Program-made: the position numbers and the translations under genes
Notes under the pieces: model-generated
What the model saw: the letters and a program-made list of their open reading frames with translations, nothing else
What the model was told of the DNA's origin: nothing
Databases searched by the model: none
Assembly (NCBI GenBank): GCA_027577415.1
Contig: JANBQS010000054.1
Span: 1 to 44,012 of the forward strand
From: Coemansia sp. RSA 922
Taxonomy: Eukaryota; Kickxellomycota; Kickxellomycetes; Kickxellales; Kickxellaceae
Direction of reading: 5' to 3'
DNA length: 44,012 bases
Shown: piece after piece, positions 29,442 to 36,613 of the stretch
Layout: every line of letters begins with the position of its first letter
Position numbering within the stretch: position 1 is the stretch's first letter

Positions 29442-29454
29442 CTTTGTCTCAAAG
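29442..29454. promoter_or_regulatory. Palindrome CTTTG-TCT-CAAAG
   Basis: Proximal palindrome of unit 2; perfect 5-bp arms with 3-bp spacer, about 230 bp upstream of the 29211 start. Confidence 0.6.
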
Positions 29455-29581
29455 AGTATCCAAGTGCTTTTTTAATCGAAGAGTTTGTTTTCAAAGGCAA
29501 CACTCTTTGCACTCCTCCAATTTTTCTATTGGCAATCAACAAATAAAAAGCGCAATTGAAGCCCCATCTAACTGGTGTTTC

Positions 29582-29594
29582 CTTTGAAGCAAAG
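29582..29594. promoter_or_regulatory. Palindrome CTTTG-AAG-CAAAG
   Basis: Distal palindrome of unit 2, 140 bp from the proximal one. Confidence 0.6.
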
Positions 29595-29710
29595 AAACCA
29601 GACATCCTAATTGCAATATAATTTCCGAATTAAAGTGTTTCCATATAGGCAACTTGTTGGTCGGCTGCGTTTTCCAAAAAGGGCGCTGGAGGCCATTGAT
29701 TCATGCCTAT

Positions 29711-30189
29711 CCAACACCCACATTTCTCTTATTTTAATCTGCTTGATCTGCCGCCACCAACTATCGCCTGCTCATTTCGTGGTAGTAGCTTTGTAATTTG
29801 TGCTGAGCTTACAAGCTATGAATTTTATTGTTCTCAACTTTCAAAGTTTAAATTAGTAAAAACTAGAATAACGAAAGATGTGATTAAAAAACTACTCTTG
29901 GCCGCGCTCTCGCGGACCTTTAAGTATATCAGTTCACAAGGCGCTGGTAGTGTAATGTGAGTGACAAATAGTTTAATAGACAGCTGGATTTCTCATTCTG
30001 AGCTTTAATGGCTGCTCGAAATAAGCTCACACAGCAGACCTTGACACATTAGCAACTATCTTGCTTTTTTTTGACATCTAGATTACGCGTTTATATTGTT
30101 TCTCTTTAATGTACTTTCCCAATCTCTTCTCATTGCCATTATTTCTAATGAATAGATGAATGCCACCTTTGACAGCATAATTCACTATT
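29711..30189. other. A/T-rich spacer between cassettes; no supported gene
   Basis: Only short open frames without family features. I see no tRNA, CRISPR or further palindromes of the CTTTG type. Confidence 0.4.
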
Positions 30190-30360
30190 TTATTTTTGCC
30201 TATTATACCGAGTAACAGCCCAACCGTCCCCAAATATTATGATGGTAGCTCTTCCACTAGTTTTATTGCTTTTGTTATTTTCACCAAGATAGAAAACATT
30301 TGACAAAGTAGTCTCACCATTTGCAGAAGCACTTTGGGTAATTTTAAGCTCGCTCTCCAT
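30190..30360 (-). pseudogene. Possible small-gene remnant (56 codons)
   Basis: An ATG frame of 56 aa (starts MESELKITQSASANG). The part LSNVFYLGENN...ATIIIFGDGW loosely matches PIFVIGRN...NVYLFFG of gene 31036, suggesting a fragment of the same group. No TATA core or palindrome pair lies upstream; instead the start is 35 bp from a block (30395-30440) that is also repeated at 28632-28680. A chance frame is possible. Confidence 0.35.
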
Positions 30361-30440
30361 TAGATATTTTAAACGTTAGAGTGGCGTTTTTATGGTGGCT
30401 GAGATATTCAGCATACAATGGAAAAGTTTAAAGAACTTGG

Positions 30441-30601
30441 TGTCACGCAGAATTAGTCAAGATCACTGGATCGGCGGTTTGGACAAGGGTCTGTGGCTTA
30501 GCCGCAGTAGAACGTTGTTATTTAAAAAGAGTTTATTGTTGTTTATAAAATAGAACTCTTTATCTTCTCTTTTATTTATTGAATTACATTTTAGTATCAC
30601 A
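30441..30601. mobile_element. Solo LTR 1 (161 bp) with 5-bp target duplication CTTGG
   Basis: Begins TGTCACGCAG and ends AGTATCACA (TG...CA termini), flanked by CTTGG at 30436-30440 and 30602-30606. The paralogous site in unit 2 (AAAGAATCTGGTCATC, near 28666) is unoccupied, confirming an insertion. It contains a TATA-like TTATAAAATAG. No internal retrotransposon sequence is present. Orientation is undetermined. Confidence 0.8.
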
Positions 30602-30727
30602 CTTGGCCACTTGCTGGCTGGCAATGAATAATATATTATTTATGGATGCAATATTATAAGAAAAAAAACTCCTTCCATAAAACCTTCTCTGTGAAGTAGG
30701 AGCTACCAACTATAACTAGATGACTAG

Positions 30728-31016
30728 TGTTGAACGATGTCTCCATAGCGTGAAAACCCATGCTTAGCAACTCACTGTTCTGAACTTATATTCGTTAATA
30801 CGACAGTAAATAGAAAAGTAAATTGCTAATAAAGATAAAATAACCCCCAAGAAGAGGCAGGCTCAGGCTCCTGGGGTATGCCCTTGTGAGGGGTGTCAAT
30901 CCCTCCCCATGTTATGATCGCTGGAGCTGCATGCAGATACAGCTCTGAGCAGATCAACACACCCCTATGGACCTATGCCCAGTGGTAGTATTGCTAAAAC
31001 GCAACTAAATACCACA
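30728..31016. mobile_element. Solo LTR 2 (289 bp) with 5-bp target duplication ACTAG
   Basis: Begins TGTTGAACG and ends AATACCACA, flanked by ACTAG at 30723-30727 and 31017-31021. Removing it joins GATGACTAG to TACTGGCAAGACTATC, which aligns base for base with GATGACAACTACTGGCAGGG in unit 2 (from about 28783). Its sequence is unlike LTR 1, so it is a different family. It ends only 20 bp from the stop codon of gene 31036. Confidence 0.82.
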
Positions 31017-31035
31017 ACTAGTACTGGCAAGACTA

Positions 31036-31431
31036 TCAAATATATAAACCAGCCCTTTCACATGCTTTAGCCATAGTTATCGGGCCATGCTCTTCTATAT
31101 AAGCATTTCCCTTAGCCACAACATCTTCAAAAAACACTCCATCCCCCTTTTCAATGGCATTACGAGCTAATTCTCGATGACTCTCAATACCAAAGAACAG
31201 ATAGACATTATTATTGTCATCTCTTTCTATAGCATTAGTATTGGCACTCGAAGCAGGATTCCAAGTATTCCTCCCAATGACAAAGATTGGTTCCTTGGAA
31301 GATTCACAGGAAACTCTTAACATTCCATCTTCTGACAGATTGTTACCACCTCCATTCACTGGAAAGCAATTTAAAATGCCGATTTCGCCATTCACTTTAT
31401 ATGTAACATAGAAATAGTGAATAATTCTCAT
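31036..31431 (-). CDS. Small orphan protein, beta-grasp-like group (131 aa)
   Basis: Function unknown. The frame is 396 bp, the same as 28816 with its stop read through. N-terminal strand IIHYFYVTYKV, strand IGILNCFPV, then PIFVIGRNTWNPASSANTNAIE and NVYLFFG take the places of the shared ITRIT-x-N and NVYVWF elements. The C-terminal half is helical (RELARNAIEKG, EDVVAKGNAYIEEH). Protein identity to 28816 is only about 20% by eye, although leader DNA is about 80-85% identical. Solo LTR 2 lies just beyond the stop and may supply the 3' end. No signal peptide. Confidence 0.72.
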   Translation of the reverse strand: MRIIHYFYVTYKVNGEIGILNCFPVNGGGNNLSEDGMLRVSCESSKEPIFVIGRNTWNPASSANTNAIERDDNNNVYLFFGIESHRELARNAIEKGDGVFFEDVVAKGNAYIEEHGPITMAKACERAGLYI

Positions 31432-31648
31432 GGATACTATTAGAAGCAGCGTTTGGTCAATAAATAAATGAGTAGAATATGTGTGTGGTGGATGTTTTGA
31501 AAGCGAGAGTGAGGGCTACAGCAGTTTGCTTTTTATAGAAGAAAAGGGCCTAGTCCTTTTTGCTGAAGGAATAGCTAAACAAGTTGAAATCTGCTCTCTC
31601 CCCAATTTTTCTTCTGGCGAGCAACAATGACAACAACAATGACAACAA

Positions 31649-31665
31649 CCCTTTGCCTCAAAGGG
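31649..31665. promoter_or_regulatory. Palindrome CCCTTTG-CCT-CAAAGGG
   Basis: Proximal palindrome of unit 3, with 7-bp perfect arms, the longest of the set; about 220 bp upstream of the 31431 start. Confidence 0.65.
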
Positions 31666-31812
31666 AATTCGAATGTGTTTCCAGTGTTGTTGAGACTTTG
31701 AGAATGACATGTTCGTCTGCAAAAAAGGCAAACTGCCCGCATCCCTTCTCCATTTTTCTATTGGCAATTGACGAAGGAGCAGAAGAAAATTCCCAATCTA
31801 TTTTTGCACACT

Positions 31813-31825
31813 CTTTGATACAAAG
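31813..31825. promoter_or_regulatory. Palindrome CTTTG-ATA-CAAAG
   Basis: Distal palindrome of unit 3, 163 bp from the proximal one. Confidence 0.6.
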
Positions 31826-31938
31826 GAGCATGACGTGTAATTTACAACATAGTTTCCAAAGTGGACTACATACGTGTTGATGACATATCGTTCTGATGCA
31901 CTTTCCAAAAAGAGCACCAGAGGCTATTGATCATGCCT

Positions 31939-33190
31939 TTCAATCATCCTCATATGTCATTGTTTGAAATGTGACCAATCCGACAGCTGGCTTCCCACAT
32001 CCAAGCACTGCACGTTTGCAGTCTACAAGTTGTCCCATCAACGCTTCCAAATCATTTACCCAACGTGTACGTTATTCTGGAGTAGTTCGCCTTTTTCTTT
32101 AACTACACTTCTGGATATTCCTCAGTTTGCACACGGTCACCAGTACGTCTACCACATAGTTCGAACAATTGCTACCACCACATAGATGTGAAGTGATTAA
32201 TACAATGTTTCCACTCAAGGACAACATACAAAACCGTGGAAGAGAAATGTAAGGATAAAAGAATAATATGCGACTGGCGACACACGTAAGCCCCTTCATG
32301 CCTCAACTGTTACTCAGACACTTACTCTCAACAGGTCGCTGACTATGCGTGGTTAGACAGTTTGGAGGGCTTAGACCTAGCAGCGGCGTTTATAGCCAAT
32401 TGCACAAACACCTGGGGTTAGAGTGGCTATGTACAGTACGAGGTCAAATATAGAAAGTATATGTAGGGGTGCAGGGCAGTGCAGCAGCGTATCACGAGAT
32501 AGGCTTGCCTCGAGTGCCTCACAATAGCTGGGCGACTCATCTGCTCTTGAAAACAGAAGCAGTGACAAGGGCAGAGCTATGATGTGTGGCATTGAGTGCT
32601 CCACACAGGAAAGATGCAGCCGCAACTGCATGGCGCTAGGAGAAGCAGCGGCTAGCAGTTGCTATGCGCAACCGCCACAAGAGTCTCGTGTCTGTTCCAT
32701 TAGTACAATGTCACTGTGAAGCATTTCTACACCTTGTTTCAGTGTGGATTTTGAGGGAGCCTTGGGATATGAGATTGGCCGCTCACGTGATGCGATTTAC
32801 CTTTTGTCGAGATGGTTGGGGGCATCTAGGAACTGGTTTTTTTCCCGCTGAGCCGACTCGTGCGATAAGGACTGTCATTGAGTGTCAATTTTTTTTTTTT
32901 CGTCGGCGACTAGGCAGGGGAGAGTTAAAGCCGCGACCCTCCTCCCTCTTTTCTTTTCTTTTTTTCCTTCAGCCCAGACTTTTGTGTACTCTTTTAACTT
33001 TTGTATCGCTAGCTACGCACGCCTCTCACGAGCAGCATCGGCGACTCGGACCAGCCTCAACCCAGATAAATAAATTTTATTTGGACGGCTGCCTTATCTT
33101 CTTCACAGAGCTAACAACACAGTTTCGGACCACCAGCAACCTCGCTGCTAGGCTTTTAAAGCTCCCTTAACCCTCCAACTTTTTCTTTTG
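31939..33190. other. Long intergenic region upstream of the AdoMet decarboxylase gene
   Basis: No supported gene. A + strand frame at 32664-33170 and a minus frame at 32377-32631 have no protein-like features; the former contains long T-run translations. T/C-rich tracts at about 32888-32970 look like promoter or leader of the gene at 33191. I see no ATG in the last 180 bases before that start, so no close upstream ORF of the kind that regulates animal and plant AdoMet decarboxylase. Confidence 0.5.
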
Positions 33191-34717
33191 ATGACAGGAT
33201 TGTCCTCTTCGCAGAAGGTCGGTGACGCCCAGTACGCCGTGAGCGTCACCGATAATACCCAGGCCGAAACTATGCTATGTACCCCGACGTGCAGCACCAA
33301 CGGAACGCACAGCGACGGGTACACGGGAGCCTTTGAGGGCCCCGAGAAGCTTCTGGAGATGTGGTTTGCACCCACATGCAGCGCGGCTATTTGCGCTGGC
33401 CCCGGAGCTGAGCTCTGCGACGAGGACCAAGACCAGTGGTCCGAGTTGCGCAGTGGACTGAGGCTCGTGCCTCGTGCTGTCTGGCGCGACATGCTCGACC
33501 TCGTCCACTGCCAGGTGCTAAGCACTTTGTGCAACGAGCACCTCGATTCCTATCTCCTGAGGTAAGTAAGCAATCCACATTTTATATATTTTTCTGACGC
33601 AGACCCTCATGTAAGCTAAACAGACGCCCCCTTTTTCCTTTGTAGCGAGTCGTCGTTCTTTGTGTATCCGCACAAGCTGGTGCTCAAGACCTGCGGCACG
33701 ACGACCCTGTTGTACGCCATTCCGCGTATCTTGGAGATTGCGCACCGCTACTTGGGTGTGACTAGCGCGTATCAGGTCTTTTACTCGCGCAAGAACTTTA
33801 TGTTCCCCGATCAGCAAGTGGAATTGCACCGTTCGTGGGAGAAGGAGGTGGCCTATCTGGATACGCACTTCTCGGAAGGATCTGCCTACATGATTGGAAA
33901 GACCAACCGCGACCACTGGCACGTGTATCTCTGTGGACCCTACGAGACCTCGCTGCCTAGTGCGCTGGATGACGATACGACCGCCAACAACTCTGCTGAG
34001 GGCTCGCCGCTGGTTCATGCGCTGAGCCGCACCTCATCGCGCTCGACCGTGCACAGCCTGCTCGAGCCTTCGGGTGTTGGCTCTTCTGTCCCTCACTCTT
34101 CATCGGACACTACTGTGGAGATTCTGATGACTGGACTGGACCCCGACCGCATGCGAGCCATGTACATGGGAGGCGCCTCCTCGCTGGAGGGATCGTTGGG
34201 CGGCAAGGCCGTCGAGCGTGCTACGGGTATTGCTGACATTTACCCCGATTCTGCCAGCGACTCGTACCTGTTTACGCCTTGCGGGTTTTCGCTCAACGGT
34301 CTACAGGGCGACGGCTACTACACCATCCACGTCACTCCTGAGCCCCACTGCTCCTATGCGAGCTTTGAGACCACTGTGTCGAGCGACAGCGCTATTGACT
34401 TGAACTCGGCTGCTGGAGTCAAGAACTTGGTTGAGCAGGTTGCTGCCGTGTTTGGTCCGCGTTCCCTCACTGTCACCGTGTTTAGGGCTCGCTGCGACAC
34501 TGTCTCTGTCCTTGCTGGCTCTGAGCTGTCTGTCGATGTTGATGGCGTTGGCAAAGACTCTGCCATGGCCAAGACCGCGCTGCTGTCGGCGGCTACTGAT
34601 GAGGATACTGTCCCACCTGCTTTTTCTCCAGTTGCTGGCTACAAGACTGTTGACCGTGTGCTGTACGAGTTTGACCACTACTGGCTTCGCTATGCCTACT
34701 ATGTCAAGTCTGACTAG
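33191..34717 (+). CDS. SPE2: S-adenosylmethionine decarboxylase proenzyme (two exons)
   Basis: Makes decarboxylated AdoMet, the aminopropyl donor for spermidine and spermine. Coding is join(33191..33561, 33646..34717), 480 aa. The 84-bp intron has GTAAGT and TTTGTAG ends and splits the Ser124 codon. Joining restores LSESSFFVYPHK, the self-cleavage site (Glu125|Ser126, Ser126 becoming the pyruvoyl group); neither exon alone contains it. Other catalytic residues are visible: E49 and E52 (FEGPEKLLE), C140 (KTCGTTTLL), and the CGFSLNG Ser and TIHVTPEP His needed for processing. At 480 aa it is longer than the human enzyme, mainly from a 40-residue N-terminal extension and a Ser/Thr-rich insertion after GPYETSLPS. 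The frame is open to a TTG at 33188, but ATG 33191 is the start. Confidence 0.96.
33562..33645 (+). other. Intron of the AdoMet decarboxylase gene
   Basis: 84 bp, donor GTAAGT at 33562, acceptor TTTGTAG ending at 33645, with a candidate branch site GCTAAAC near 33615-33621. Phase 2. The protein-level join restores an invariant motif, so the boundaries are secure. Confidence 0.93.
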
Positions 34718-34794
34718 CTATTTATATATTTTTGCTAATATATTGAAGTAAATAAAAGCTAGCAAAACTATGTTGTCCACAATTAGTAGGGCGC

Positions 34795-35196
34795 TCAATG
34801 CAACCTCCTTTCACCAAGTCCCTGCATGTCCTTCATTAGTAAAACTGAGGCAGGAAACCTATCGGTAGCTTGTAATGCAGTGCGAATGTATGCGTCAATT
34901 TCTCCATCATCGGTGGCTGGCGATTCTAACAGATAGAAAACTTCAGAATTGCTCTCCTCTCTCATCGCTCTAAGCTCTTTGTAGTCGTCTGCGCCACCAA
35001 TAAAAATACAAAAGCTATGATTTCTTTCACACAGTTGTTTGGCAAATAACTGGTCGTTCTTATCCAATTCTACCTCTCCTACAAAGTCGGGAAAGGTAAA
35101 GACCACGGGTTTTTCCCTTAAACCTGCCGAAATAAATTTAAAAAGGACGTCTATGTCGCGTATCTTGACTATACCGGCGTGTTGTTCGATGCTCAT
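34795..35196 (-). CDS. Small orphan protein, alpha/beta group (133 aa)
   Basis: Function unknown. It groups with 8362 and 9782: strand KPVVFTFPDF, helix NDQLFAKQLCER, strand SFCIFIGGADD with helix YKELRAM, strand VFYLLES, and a terminal helix DAYIRTALQAT. The start ATG is at 35196. A core TATA TTTTTTATAGCAG (+ strand 35311-35323) is the same as in the 27-31 kb cassettes and lies about 115-125 bp upstream, so this isolated gene shares their core promoter although its protein belongs to the other group. No signal peptide. It is convergent with the AdoMet decarboxylase gene, 77 bp away. Confidence 0.65.
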   Translation of the reverse strand: MSIEQHAGIVKIRDIDVLFKFISAGLREKPVVFTFPDFVGEVELDKNDQLFAKQLCERNHSFCIFIGGADDYKELRAMREESNSEVFYLLESPATDDGEIDAYIRTALQATDRFPASVLLMKDMQGLGERRLH

Positions 35197-35940
35197 GTTT
35201 GGTACCTACGTTGGCGTATAAAAAATATTGCTAGGGTATAAGCAAAAAAAGGTTTAAAAGGAAGAGCTGAAGAGAAAGTAAAAAAAAAAGTGGGCACTCC
35301 TCTTCTTTTCTTTTTTATAGCAGTTGCAATGACAGTCAGAGGGTAGGAGAGAGCTAACCAAGTCACACACATGCGGCACTGAGAAAGAGCATAGCACAAA
35401 GACTATGTATCTGTTCTTGCTTAAAAAGCAACCGACAAACGATCGTGCTTTTGTAGAAAGGCCACAAGCAAACAAAGCCCCGCCTTGCCTTGCTCCGTCC
35501 TGGTCGTCGTCTTTCTCGCGCACACTTGGACTGCAAGGCAACAAGACTGTACTCTTTGAAGCCAGCCTCCTTCCAGCCAAGCAAAAGGCAAAAAGAAGGG
35601 GCGGACAGAAAGGACCTCGCTTCAGGGAGGAATTTCAGACAGATCAGTCTGTGGCAATACATATAGCCTCAATCGCATTAAATGTATTTGATTTCGACAT
35701 GTATTCGAATATCTATATATTAAGGTCGCTATTGGTACCAGATAATAACTAATATTGCAGCTGTTGGCATTAGAGCACACCTATCCCAGCATTCCTCTAC
35801 CAAAGTCATGTACTAATCTCCCATTAGTGCTGATTGGGAGAATAAAAAATGAACCTATCAGCGCTATAGTACACCCCCATTCAACATCATAATACGTTCA
35901 CTAACATCTTGTATAGACAATTTTTTTTTTGTTATTGATC
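35197..35940. other. Divergent promoter region between gene 34795 and glutaredoxin-like gene
   Basis: Apart from the TATA core at 35311-35323, I see no gene. Overlapping frames on both strands around 35250-35750 lack protein features. The region 35440-35640 is purine-rich and less A/T-rich and has a single ACTCTTTGAAGC motif like one in repeat P1. Confidence 0.45.
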
Positions 35941-36561
35941 ATGACTCGACATCCGTCTTTTGCCTTGCGCAAAATAATTCCACCTCCGGAAGCAAAACCA
36001 ATATGGAATAGATCCACACCCACGGCCCTCGAAAGAGCCGTAGCACTCATAAACAGCTCACCACTAGTACTATTCGCTCGACGCAAGTGCATAGATAGCA
36101 AGCGCGTACAAACAGAACTAGTAAAGCATAAATTGGATTTTCGGCTGGTATACTTGGACGATCTACCATTGGGAAACATTATCCAGCGTCGTTTACAGGA
36201 TTTAACAGGTCAGTGGACTGTACCAAACCTATTTGCCAAGAGCGAGAGCATTGGAGGATATCGAGATGTTATTGAGGCGTTACAACTGGGAAAAGTGAAC
36301 AGGATATTGGATTCGAACGAGTGGACAGAACTGGTCTATGCTGTCCGCCCTGATGCATGGGTCAGGGACGTTGTACTGAAGAAAAGGTCGGAGATGTCGC
36401 TCAATATGTCACTGCAGGACTCGCACAAGTTCAGTTATGTGCATAGAGAACGGTGGTCCAAAATCAAGCGGTACTTGGGCAAACATCCCGAAATTGAAGA
36501 GTTTTCTATGGTTCATCGCCGACGCCGACGCAAAAGTATACCCATGCAACCATTGGACTAG
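35941..36561 (+). CDS. Glutaredoxin-like protein with atypical active site
   Basis: Thioredoxin-fold protein of 206 aa starting at ATG 35941. Landmarks of glutaredoxins are present: helix ERAVALINSS, strand PLVLFARRKC, the cis-proline in WTVPNLF (Pro95), and the GSH-binding IGGYRDV (104-110). The usual CPYC or CGFS is replaced by C50-I-D-S53, leaving a single cysteine preceded by RRK. This suggests a monothiol-like or non-classical enzyme, perhaps glutathione- or Fe-S-related, or one that has lost activity. A 90-residue basic C-terminal extension (ending HRRRRRKSIPMQPLD) is unusual and could be a nuclear or nucleic-acid-binding segment. No signal peptide is evident. Confidence 0.72.
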   Translation: MTRHPSFALRKIIPPPEAKPIWNRSTPTALERAVALINSSPLVLFARRKCIDSKRVQTELVKHKLDFRLVYLDDLPLGNIIQRRLQDLTGQWTVPNLFAKSESIGGYRDVIEALQLGKVNRILDSNEWTELVYAVRPDAWVRDVVLKKRSEMSLNMSLQDSHKFSYVHRERWSKIKRYLGKHPEIEEFSMVHRRRRRKSIPMQPLD

Positions 36562-36613
36562 AGGAATGAATAAAATACTACCAAAAAAGTAAAATATCAA
36601 AAGTTTGAAATAC

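Larger units (their letters stand above)
28630..29710 (-). repeat. Tandem cassette unit 2 (gene 28816)
   Basis: From the 3' anchor AACCTTC (28746) to the distal anchor TTCCAAAAA (29672) is 926 bp. The same interval in unit 3 is 928 bp once LTR 2 and one target duplication are removed. The TATA core TTTTTATAGCAG is at 29317-29328. This unit also holds the unoccupied target sites of both solo LTRs (near 28671-28682 and 28783-28800). Confidence 0.8.
30395..31938 (-). repeat. Tandem cassette unit 3 (gene 31036), interrupted by two solo LTRs
   Basis: Collinear with unit 2: GTGGCTGAGATATTC at 30393-30407 (also at 28631-28645), 3' anchor AACCTTC at 30681, the gene, leader, TATA core CTTTTTATAGAAG (31529-31541), palindromes at 31649 and 31813, and distal anchor TTCCAAAA at 31903. 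Leader identity with unit 2 is about 80-85% by eye. Confidence 0.8.

Noticed and set aside
30728..31016. tRNA, SINE or structured RNA in the GC-richer segment around 30850-30970
   Set aside because: No cloverleaf or A/B box could be drawn, and TG..CA ends plus a 5-bp duplication and exact empty site explain it as an LTR.
27194..31938. CRISPR or satellite array
   Set aside because: The repeats are about 0.93-1.1 kb gene-bearing units, not short regular repeats with spacers.
32664..33170. 168-codon + strand frame before SPE2
   Set aside because: Its composition reflects T/C-rich leader sequence (FFFF, SLFSFLFF), no domain, and it overlaps the likely promoter.
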